The translations under genes and the position numbers were made by a program. This document shows positions 1-5,142 of a stretch of 5,144 bases of DNA, in pieces; the stretch's first letter is position 1, and each line of letters begins with the position of its first letter. The DNA comes from Gammaproteobacteria bacterium (GTDB taxonomy: Bacteria > Pseudomonadota > Gammaproteobacteria > SZUA-229), in contig DAOWLL010000172.1 of assembly GCA_030641945.1 (NCBI GenBank), positions 1-5,144 of the forward strand. Direction: 5' to 3'. The notes under the pieces were generated by a model. The model was given only the letters and a program-made list of their open reading frames with translations. It did no database searches and had not been told where the DNA came from.

Positions 1-82
1 CATTTCACCACAGAAGCAATGTAAAACCAAATACTTCGGCATCCTGAACAAGCCTGATTTGCGTCTGGCTTCATAGTCTGTT

Positions 83-131
83 ATTTGTACGCACCTCGGA
101 AATAAACTCAACCACAGGTTTGTGTACAAAT
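83..131 (+). promoter_or_regulatory. Leader hairpin covering the mcl ribosome-binding region and start codon
   Basis: The segment 83-93 pairs with 121-131, and 94-96 pairs with 116-118, with two unpaired T at 119-120. This gives 14 base pairs including one G-U, around a 19-nt loop. The outer eight pairs (ATTTGTAC at 83-90 with GTACAAAT at 124-131) are perfect. The 3' arm contains the only AGG upstream of the mcl start (116-118) and the first two bases of its ATG (130-132). In RNA this fold would hide both from the ribosome, so a role in translational control is a reasonable inference. As DNA, the two 8-bp arms could instead be half-sites for a regulator. No sequence similarity to a known riboswitch was recognised. 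Confidence 0.45.
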
Positions 132-1095
132 GGCTAAAATGAACAGACTCAACCGCAGCGAACTGGCGGTACCCGGCAGTAATCTTCGCATGATCGAAAA
201 GGCGCCAGATGCCGGTGCGGACGGCGTTTTCATCGACCTGGAGGATGCTGTAGCGCCCGACGACAAGGCTCAGGCGCGCAACAATGCCATCGAGGCCCTG
301 AATGAGCTTGACTGGTCAAAAAGCACCATTTCAGTCCGCATCAACGGTCTCGATACACACTACTGCTATCACGACATCATCGACGTGGTCGAACAGGCCG
401 GCGACAAGCTCGACAGCATCCTGGTGCCCAAGGTTGGCAAGCCCTCCGAACTCGAATTTGTAGCCCTGCTGCTGAGCCAGATCGAAGCGGCCAAAGGCCT
501 CAAGCCCATATCGATCACGGCCCTGATCGAAACCGCGATGGGCATGGCCAATGTCGAGGCCATTGCACAGGCCTGCCCGGACAGGCTCGAAGCGCTGCAT
601 TTCGGTGTTGCCGACTATGCCGCCTCGACCCAGGCCAGAACCACCAGCATGGGCGGCGCCAACCCGGCCTACACGCTGCTGGCGCACCCGAATGAGGAAG
701 GCCACCGTGAAGTTCACTGGGGCGACCAGTGGCATTTTGCGATGTCACGCCTGGTGGTCGCCTGCCGCGCGTATGGACTGCGCCCGATCGACGGCCCGTT
801 CGGTGATATTCAGGATAAGGACGGCTACCTCTCGGTTGCCAGCTCCGACGCCGCTCTTGGTTTTGAAGGTAAATGGGCGATTCACCCGAGCCAGATACCA
901 TTAGCCAACCAGGTCTTCACACCGCCATCAGAAGATGTCGAATTAGCACGCCAGATACTGGCTGCGATGAAGCAGGCCGCCGCAGAAGGCAAAGGCGCTG
1001 TGTCTCTGAATGGTAAAATGATCGATGCCGCTTCTATCCGCCAGGCACAGGTGCTGGTCGATAAAGCCGATCAAATCGCCGCAAACGCTGCCTGA
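130..1095 (+). CDS. mcl: L-malyl-CoA lyase (HpcH/HpaI aldolase, CitE-like family)
   Basis: This enzyme cleaves L-malyl-CoA to acetyl-CoA and glyoxylate in the cytoplasm, and related enzymes also act on beta-methylmalyl-CoA. The 321 residues match the roughly 320 usual for proteobacterial Mcl, and the sequence resembles Methylobacterium MclA, as recalled, along its whole length. Visible landmarks are RSELAVPGSN near the start, FIDLEDAVAPDDK (34-46), RINGLDTHY with the CoA/substrate-contacting Arg70, LIETAMGMANVEAI with presumed Mg ligand Glu134, FGVADYAAS with presumed Mg ligand Asp162, RPIDGPFGD, GKWAIHPSQ, and MID with the presumed catalytic Asp299. It is first in a cluster with mtkA (74 bp downstream) and mtkB, which supply its substrate. 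The start is uncertain: ATG at 130 has only a weak AGG 11 nt upstream inside a hairpin, and ATG at 139 is possible and also lacks a good ribosome-binding site. Specificity for malyl-CoA over beta-methylmalyl-CoA cannot be read from the sequence. Confidence 0.95.
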   Translation: MAKMNRLNRSELAVPGSNLRMIEKAPDAGADGVFIDLEDAVAPDDKAQARNNAIEALNELDWSKSTISVRINGLDTHYCYHDIIDVVEQAGDKLDSILVPKVGKPSELEFVALLLSQIEAAKGLKPISITALIETAMGMANVEAIAQACPDRLEALHFGVADYAASTQARTTSMGGANPAYTLLAHPNEEGHREVHWGDQWHFAMSRLVVACRAYGLRPIDGPFGDIQDKDGYLSVASSDAALGFEGKWAIHPSQIPLANQVFTPPSEDVELARQILAAMKQAAAEGKGAVSLNGKMIDAASIRQAQVLVDKADQIAANAA

Positions 1096-1108
1096 AATGT
1101 GTAACACC

Positions 1109-1143
1109 TTCGTTGATGGACGCGCTGACAGGCCATGAACGAA
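1109..1143 (+). other. Imperfect hairpin in the mcl-mtkA gap
   Basis: TTCGTTGATGG (1109-1119) can pair with CCATGAACGAA (1133-1143). This gives ten base pairs interrupted by one G-G mismatch, with a 13-nt loop. No T-run follows, so it does not look like a rho-independent terminator. It sits between two genes that should be co-expressed, so a role in mRNA processing or stability, or in setting the mcl to mtkA ratio, is possible but unproven. Confidence 0.35.
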
Positions 1144-1169
1144 TCAAGAAATAACCCTGGAATGCATTT

Positions 1170-2336
1170 ATGAATATCCACGAATATCAAACCAAGGAAT
1201 TACTCAAGTCCTTTGGCGTTCCGGTGCCGGAAGGCCGCGTCGCCGATTCCGAAGCCAGCGCCGGCATCATTGCCGAAGAAATTGGCGGAGAGCGCTGGGT
1301 GGTGAAGGCACAGATTCACGCCGGCGGCCGCGGCAAAGGCGGTGGCGTACAAATGGCAGATTCGATCGATGAAGTACGCAAGCACGCTGACCATATCATC
1401 GGTAGTCGCCTGATCACGCCGCAAACCAGCGCGGCAGGCAAGCTGGTGCAGCGTGTGCTGGTGGAATCGGCGCAGAATATCACCAAGGAATTCTATCTCG
1501 GCCTGATCATCGACCGGGTTGCCCAGCGCATCACCATCATCGCCTCGGCCAGCGGCGGCATGGAGATCGAGGAAGTCGCCAAAACCAACCCGGAAAAAGT
1601 CGTGCGCGAACCGGTTGACCCGTCCATCGGCCTGCCCGAGTTCCAGTGCCGCAAGATTGCTGCACGTATAGGCCTCACCGGCGCGCTGATGCCGCAGGCC
1701 GTGAAGCTGATGCAATCGTTGTACCGCTGCTTCCGCGACAAGGATGCACTGATGGCGGAAATCAACCCGCTGGCCATCGTCGACGGTGACAAACTGCTCG
1801 CCGTCGATGCGAAAATGTCGTTTGACGGCAACGCGGTACACCGCTACCCGGAAATCACCAACTACCGCGACTTTGACGAAGAAGACCCGAAAGAAGTCGA
1901 AGCCACCGGCCATGGCCTCAACTACATCGCGCTCGATGGCAACGTCGGCTGTATCGTCAATGGCGCCGGACTCGCGATGGCCACCATGGATGCCATCACC
2001 CTGCACGGCGGCAGCCCGGCCAACTTTCTCGATGTCGGCGGCGGCGCCTCGCCGGAAAAAATCGCCAACGCGTTTCGTATTGTCAGAAGAGACCCGAATG
2101 TAAAAACCATTCTGCTCAACATCTTTGCCGGCATCAACCGCTGCGACTGGGTCGCTGAAGGTGTAGTCCAGGCGATGCAGAAACAGGCCATCAGCGAACC
2201 GGTCATCGTGCGCCTTTCGGGCACCAACTACGAACTCGGCCAGGACATACTGAACAAGTCCGGCATGCCCTTTATAACGGCTGCCGACCTCGATGACGCG
2301 GCACGCAAGGCCGTCGCTGCTGTAAACAAACTGTAA
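1170..2336 (+). CDS. mtkA: Malate-CoA ligase (malate thiokinase) beta subunit
   Basis: This is the ATP-grasp subunit of the enzyme that joins malate and CoA with ATP hydrolysis to give malyl-CoA, working with MtkB in the cytoplasm. At 388 residues it matches the length of E. coli SucC. The N-terminal ATP-grasp part shows NIHEYQ at the start and KAQIHAGGRGKGGGV with nucleotide-binding Lys46. AEINPLAI and VDAKMSFDGNA carry the metal ligands. The C-terminal ligase-CoA domain has GCIVNGAGLAMATMD and NFLDVGGGASPEK. SucC typically reads NIFGGIVRCD, but here residues 317-327 read NIFAGINRCDW followed by VAEGVV. That matches MtkA as I recall it from Methylobacterium and, with the adjacent mcl, supports malate rather than succinate as substrate. 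ATG at 1170 is preceded by a modest TGGA 8 nt upstream. The mtkB gene follows after 22 bp. Annotation as sucC is the main alternative. Confidence 0.88.
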   Translation: MNIHEYQTKELLKSFGVPVPEGRVADSEASAGIIAEEIGGERWVVKAQIHAGGRGKGGGVQMADSIDEVRKHADHIIGSRLITPQTSAAGKLVQRVLVESAQNITKEFYLGLIIDRVAQRITIIASASGGMEIEEVAKTNPEKVVREPVDPSIGLPEFQCRKIAARIGLTGALMPQAVKLMQSLYRCFRDKDALMAEINPLAIVDGDKLLAVDAKMSFDGNAVHRYPEITNYRDFDEEDPKEVEATGHGLNYIALDGNVGCIVNGAGLAMATMDAITLHGGSPANFLDVGGGASPEKIANAFRIVRRDPNVKTILLNIFAGINRCDWVAEGVVQAMQKQAISEPVIVRLSGTNYELGQDILNKSGMPFITAADLDDAARKAVAAVNKL

Positions 2337-2358
2337 TCAACATAAAGAACAAACACCC

Positions 2359-3231
2359 ATGAGCGTATTTATCAATAAAGACTCGCGTGTCATCTACCAG
2401 GGCTTTACCGGCCAGCATGCAAGCTTTCATGCCGAAGAGGCCATCAAACACGGCACCAATATCGTCGGCGGTGTAACCCCGGGCAAAGGCGGCGCCACGC
2501 ACCTTGAGCGCCCGGTATTCGATACCGTTTCCGATGCGGTCATACAGGCCGGCGCCAATGTTTCGGGCATTTTCGTGCCGCCGCAATTTGCCGCCGATGC
2601 CATCCTCGAGGCCATCGAAGCCGGCATCGAAACCATTGTTGTTATCGCTGACGGCATTCCGGTGCAGGACATGGTGCGGGTCAAACGCTATGTGCTCGGC
2701 CAGGATGCTGTCATTTTCGGCCCCAACACCGCCGGCGTGATCACCCCGGAAGAGTGCAAGGTCGGCATTATGCCGGCCAATATCTACCAGCCCGGCCGCG
2801 TCGGCGTGGTGTCACGCTCGGGCACCCTGAACTATGAAGCCGTGGCGCAGATGACGGCACGCGGCCACGGCCAGTCCACCAGCGTCGGTATCGGCGGCGA
2901 CCCGATCAACGGCGCCAACTTCGTTGATGTGCTCAGAGCTTTCAACGAAGACCCGGACACCGATGCCGTGGTACTCATCGGCGAAATTGGCGGCGCCCAG
3001 GAAGTTGATGCGGCAGAATGGGCGCAAGCCAACATGGATAAACCGGTGATCGGCTTCATCGCCGGGGTATCGGCCCCTGTCGGCCGCCGCATGGGCCATG
3101 CCGGCGCCATCATCTCGGGCGAAGCTGACACTGCCGAAGCAAAAATGAACCGCATGGAAGAACTGGGTGTCCATGTAGTACGTAACCCGGCAGAAATCGG
3201 TAAGACCGTCGATAAAGTTTTAAAGCAGTAA
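2359..3231 (+). CDS. mtkB: Malate-CoA ligase (malate thiokinase) alpha subunit
   Basis: This subunit binds CoA and carries the phosphorylated histidine of the malate-CoA ligase formed with MtkA. At 290 residues it is the usual size for a SucD/MtkB protein. The N-terminal CoA-binding Rossmann domain includes QGFTGQHASFH and VGGVTPGKGG. The ligase-CoA domain includes SRSGTLNYEA, VGIGGDPINGANF and IGEIGGAQE. The phosphohistidine is His247 in RRMGHAGAIISG. The stretch GPNTAG has Thr124 where E. coli SucD and, as recalled, Methylobacterium MtkB have cysteine (GPNC). It also appears to lack the short insertion before this motif that I recall in the Methylobacterium protein. Translation probably depends on the upstream gene, because only AAAGAA and no clear Shine-Dalgarno sequence precedes ATG 2359. 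Succinyl-CoA ligase alpha (sucD) is the alternative name; the context favours mtkB. Confidence 0.87.
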   Translation: MSVFINKDSRVIYQGFTGQHASFHAEEAIKHGTNIVGGVTPGKGGATHLERPVFDTVSDAVIQAGANVSGIFVPPQFAADAILEAIEAGIETIVVIADGIPVQDMVRVKRYVLGQDAVIFGPNTAGVITPEECKVGIMPANIYQPGRVGVVSRSGTLNYEAVAQMTARGHGQSTSVGIGGDPINGANFVDVLRAFNEDPDTDAVVLIGEIGGAQEVDAAEWAQANMDKPVIGFIAGVSAPVGRRMGHAGAIISGEADTAEAKMNRMEELGVHVVRNPAEIGKTVDKVLKQ

Positions 3232-3273
3232 TCACCATCGCCGTTTATAGTAGATACCAAAACCATCGATAGA

Positions 3274-3353
3274 AATTAGTAAAATCGTTCATGGTGAGCC
3301 TGTCGTTCATGCTAATTAATAAAACCGTTCATGGTGAGCCTGTCGAACCATGA
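3274..3353. repeat. REP-like palindromic repeat in two copies with a 40-bp period
   Basis: Two 32-bp units, 3274-3305 and 3314-3345, differ at only two positions (3279/3319 and 3285/3325). They share a 20-bp identical core, CGTTCATGGTGAGCCTGTCG, at 3286-3305 and 3326-3345. The second copy continues to ACCATGA, so TCATGGT (3329-3335) pairs perfectly with ACCATGA (3347-3353) around an 11-nt loop. The first copy lacks this closing arm and runs into another CGTTCATG (3304-3311). The core GAGCCTGTCGAA belongs to a dispersed intergenic repeat I recognise from many beta- and gammaproteobacterial genomes. It lies between mtkB and the next gene, where such elements often stabilise upstream mRNA or block read-through. 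There is no T-run. Confidence 0.7.
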
Positions 3354-3374
3354 TCACAACGCCCAGAGGCACAT

Positions 3375-3866
3375 ATGGCACGCATCATTATTCTTTTTGC
3401 AATTATCGCCATCGGCCTGTTGCTCTGGCACAAGATATCCAATGCGCCTGCGGATAAACGCAAAAATCTGATCTTCTGGAGCACGACCGGTGTCATCATC
3501 GGCACCCTGGTGGTACTCGCCGCCACCGGCCGCATGCACTGGCTCTATGCCCTCGGCGGCACCATCGCCGCGTTCACGCCACGCGTGATCAGCGCCCTCA
3601 GATACCTGCCGCTGATCAACCGCTTCCGCCAGCAATACACACAACAAAAATCACAGCAGTCCGGCCAGCAGACAGCCGGCAGAGCCAATCCCGGAAAAAT
3701 GACGGCAGAGCAGGCGCGTGAAGTACTGGGTGTTAAAGCCGATGCCAGCAAGGAAGAAATCGTCATGGCACACAGGCGCATGATGCAGAAAGTGCACCCC
3801 GAGCGCGGCGGCACCGATTACCTCGCCGCCCAGATCAACCAGGCCAAGGATACGCTGCTGGGTTGA
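3375..3866 (+). CDS. Membrane-anchored J-domain protein with HPE instead of HPD
   Basis: This is a 163-residue protein with an N-terminal membrane part and a C-terminal J-like domain, resembling Tim14/Pam18-type DnaJ relatives found in proteobacteria. Hydrophobic segments lie at about 3-18, 32-51 and 55-72; the third is less certain. A Gln/Ser-rich linker (about 87-102) leads to the J-domain from MTAEQAREVLGV (109) to the end. This has helix I, helix II with AHRRMMQKV, the loop, and helix III with YLAAQINQAKDTLL. The loop reads H141-P142-E143 where J-domains normally have HPD, the motif that stimulates Hsp70 ATPase. The domain ends after helix III. AGAGG at 3365-3369, 5 nt before ATG 3375, supports the start. 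It would be expected to recruit DnaK to the inner membrane if the motif still works. It is separated from mtkB by a repeat-bearing gap and is probably a separate transcription unit. Confidence 0.85.
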   Translation: MARIIILFAIIAIGLLLWHKISNAPADKRKNLIFWSTTGVIIGTLVVLAATGRMHWLYALGGTIAAFTPRVISALRYLPLINRFRQQYTQQKSQQSGQQTAGRANPGKMTAEQAREVLGVKADASKEEIVMAHRRMMQKVHPERGGTDYLAAQINQAKDTLLG

Positions 3867-3886
3867 AAAATCACTTCTGACATTGG

Positions 3887-3914
3887 ACGTAGCCTGGGTT
3901 TCGCTCCACACCCA
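3887..3914. repeat. Possible decayed palindromic intergenic repeat
   Basis: ACGTAGCCTGGGTTTCGCTC begins at 3887 and is followed by CACACCCA. TGGGT (3895-3899) can pair with ACCCA (3910-3914) around a 10-nt loop. The left part resembles the arm of a known type of dispersed repeat, GTAGCCTGGGT...ACCCAGGCTAC, from memory. The right arm here is degraded to ACCCACAT. It lies just after the J-domain gene. Only five base pairs remain, so it would be a poor hairpin today, and the identification is tentative. Confidence 0.3.
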
Positions 3915-4101
3915 CATAGACATAATCCCTGCCCTTTCAATGAGGTAGAATTGCGCCTCGAATTACGAGCAATATGGCACCTCATAATATACGGCACACG
4001 TGCTGATGCCGGCGACAATACAGGCGAAATATTAAATAACTGACAAGCACTGGAACATTTTAGTAACGCCAGGGTCTGAAAAAAACACCTGAAAATTTAT
4101 C

Positions 4102-4392
4102 ATGCCAGTATCTGAAGAAAAAAAAACCGAAACACGTGATCGCCTCAACCGCGACCCTGACTTTCGCGAAGCCTTTACCGTCGAAGCGCGCAACATGTAC
4201 ATGAAGGCGCTGAAGCACAACCCCGGCCTGGAAGATGAAATCAGCCGCTTTGAACAAATACTGGGTGCCGATCCAGACAGCTATGAATTTGATGCAGGTG
4301 AAATGGATGAAGTCGATATTTTCGAACAGATACTTAATGCCTACGACAACCAGGTGCTGCTGGAAGAAAAAAACAACAGCACCATTAATTAA
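4102..4392 (+). CDS. Small acidic protein of unknown function
   Basis: I do not recognise this 96-residue protein. It is strongly acidic (about 24 Asp/Glu against 11 Lys/Arg), has no cysteine, no signal peptide and no membrane segment, so it is probably soluble and cytoplasmic. Helix-rich stretches are likely, and the pentapeptide FEQIL occurs twice, at 50-54 and 74-78, each ending a similar acidic helix-like segment. The coding region begins with a run of nine A (4118-4126) encoding part of EEKKT. No Shine-Dalgarno sequence is visible before ATG 4102; the nearest AGGG is about 27 nt upstream. The codon choice and forward-strand orientation fit its neighbours, which supports a real gene. The lipoprotein gene starts 55 bp downstream, so the two may be co-transcribed. 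Function is unknown and I offer none. Confidence 0.7.
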   Translation: MPVSEEKKTETRDRLNRDPDFREAFTVEARNMYMKALKHNPGLEDEISRFEQILGADPDSYEFDAGEMDEVDIFEQILNAYDNQVLLEEKNNSTIN

Positions 4393-4447
4393 TAAAAGTT
4401 AGCAGTCACCAAACTTCCGCAACTGCCGCCTAATTACTTACGAGCTT

Positions 4448-5083
4448 ATGAAACAACTACTTATAATCCCTTTTATCTCGATTTTGCTATCCGCCTGCAT
4501 GCATCAGACCGACAGCCCGCGCGATGTAGCCAGCCAATACTGGCAGGCGCTAAAAAACGGCGATACCGAAAGTGCAAGAAACCTGGTTTCCAAAAACAGC
4601 CAGCAGGATTTTGACAACTACCTGGAACAACCGGCCGACGAAAAAACACCCATCGGCGAAATCAAGCTGGGATCAGAACAGACAACCGTTGTCACCATCA
4701 TTTATCCCGAAGGCAACACTCCCGATGACTACAGCGCGTTTGACACCACGCTGGTGATGGAAGACGGGAAATGGAAGATTGATGCAACACAAACAGTCAT
4801 ACCAAGGCCCGCACCCAGCGAACGCGAACTCGATGAACTCGCCGACCAGCTGTCCGAATCGGTGCAGGAAAATATCGATTCAATCGAAGAGGCCATGAAC
4901 GAGGGAATGAAAATGCTGGATGAGGCCTTGCGCGAAGGCTCCAGGGACATGGGCGAGTCCATGCTCAAGGGCATGGAAGAAATGAACCGCGCACTGCGTG
5001 AGTCAGTCGATCAAATGCAGAAGCGCCGCGAGGAGCAACAACCAAAGCCAAAAAAGGACGATGAAGGCGAGGGACTGATTTAA
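4448..5083 (+). CDS. Outer-membrane-type lipoprotein with NTF2-like domain and hendecad coiled coil
   Basis: This 211-residue protein starts with a lipoprotein signal peptide: Lys2, a hydrophobic stretch from 4 to 14, and the lipobox LSAC with lipidated Cys17. Residue +2 is Met, not Asp, so Lol sorting to the outer membrane is expected. Residues about 24-118 (from DVASQYWQALKNGDTESA to GKWKIDATQT) look like a DUF4878/NTF2-like fold, a small alpha-beta domain common in lipoproteins. Residues 126-191 form six consecutive 11-residue repeats with hydrophobic residues at positions 3, 7 and 10, predicting a long right-handed coiled coil or amphipathic helix. The tail from 192 is charged and probably disordered. 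Only a weak GAG lies close before ATG 4448. The role is unknown; oligomerisation in the periplasm or a spacer function is an inference from the coiled coil. The NTF2-like call is from pattern alone. Confidence 0.85.
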   Translation: MKQLLIIPFISILLSACMHQTDSPRDVASQYWQALKNGDTESARNLVSKNSQQDFDNYLEQPADEKTPIGEIKLGSEQTTVVTIIYPEGNTPDDYSAFDTTLVMEDGKWKIDATQTVIPRPAPSERELDELADQLSESVQENIDSIEEAMNEGMKMLDEALREGSRDMGESMLKGMEEMNRALRESVDQMQKRREEQQPKPKKDDEGEGLI

Positions 5084-5097
5084 AGGCAATTAATAGT

Positions 5098-5118
5098 GAA
5101 TAATGAATAACGAATAAT
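5098..5118. repeat. Three tandem copies of a 7-bp AT-rich repeat
   Basis: GAATAAT, GAATAAC and GAATAAT lie end to end at 5098-5104, 5105-5111 and 5112-5118. They follow the lipoprotein stop codon by 15 bp, in non-coding DNA. Three units are too few to say whether the number varies between strains. Confidence 0.6.
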
Positions 5119-5122
5119 TAAC

Positions 5123-5142
5123 TGACAAAACAGAACTTGTCA
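5123..5142. other. Short hairpin or operator-like inverted repeat
   Basis: TGACAA (5123-5128) and TTGTCA (5137-5142) form a perfect 6-bp inverted repeat around an 8-nt spacer. There is no T-run before the window ends, so a terminator cannot be claimed. It could be a binding site for the next gene, which lies outside the window. Chance occurrence in AT-rich DNA is also possible. Confidence 0.25.

Noticed and set aside
1..74. A reverse-strand ATG at 74-72 open to the window edge, which could be a divergent gene.
   Set aside because: Only 24 codons are visible, there is no close ribosome-binding site, and the protein start matches nothing I know.
1..76. A forward open frame from base 2 to a TAG at 74-76 (24 codons), possibly the end of an upstream gene.
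   Set aside because: Too short to judge. I see no recognisable C-terminal motif, and an open stretch of this length is expected by chance.
59..87. A possible sigma-70 promoter, TTGCGT (59-64) and TATTTG (82-87) with a 17-bp spacer.
   Set aside because: Only about half the consensus bases match in each box, so it is not distinguishable from background.
515..901. Reverse-strand and alternate-frame open frames inside mcl.
   Set aside because: They have low-complexity, Arg/Pro-rich translations without family features, opposite or within a well conserved enzyme gene.
1200..2006. A 268-codon reverse-strand open frame inside mtkA.
   Set aside because: It lies opposite a clearly identified conserved gene. 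The His/Asp/Val-rich product is typical of an antisense shadow in GC-rich coding DNA.
3232..3285. A terminator directly after mtkB.
   Set aside because: I find only a direct repeat of ACCATCG (3234 and 3262) and no stem with a T-run.
3818..4018. A 66-codon reverse-strand open frame across the gap after the J-domain gene.
   Set aside because: The product is Arg/Ser/Cys-rich with no known motif, overlaps the end of a real gene, and crosses the suspected repeat.
4040..4066. CTGACA (4040-4045) followed by TAGTAA as a promoter for the acidic gene.
   Set aside because: The spacer is 15 bp and the -10 match is weak.
4032..4257. Reverse-strand open frames overlapping the start of the small acidic gene.
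   Set aside because: Their Phe-rich translations arise from the A-rich strand opposite. The forward frame has better composition and fits the gene order.
4399..4433. GCAGT (4402-4406) with ACTGC (4422-4426) as a terminator between the last two genes.
   Set aside because: There are only five core pairs, a competing AAGTT/AACTT pairing, and no T-run; it could be chance.
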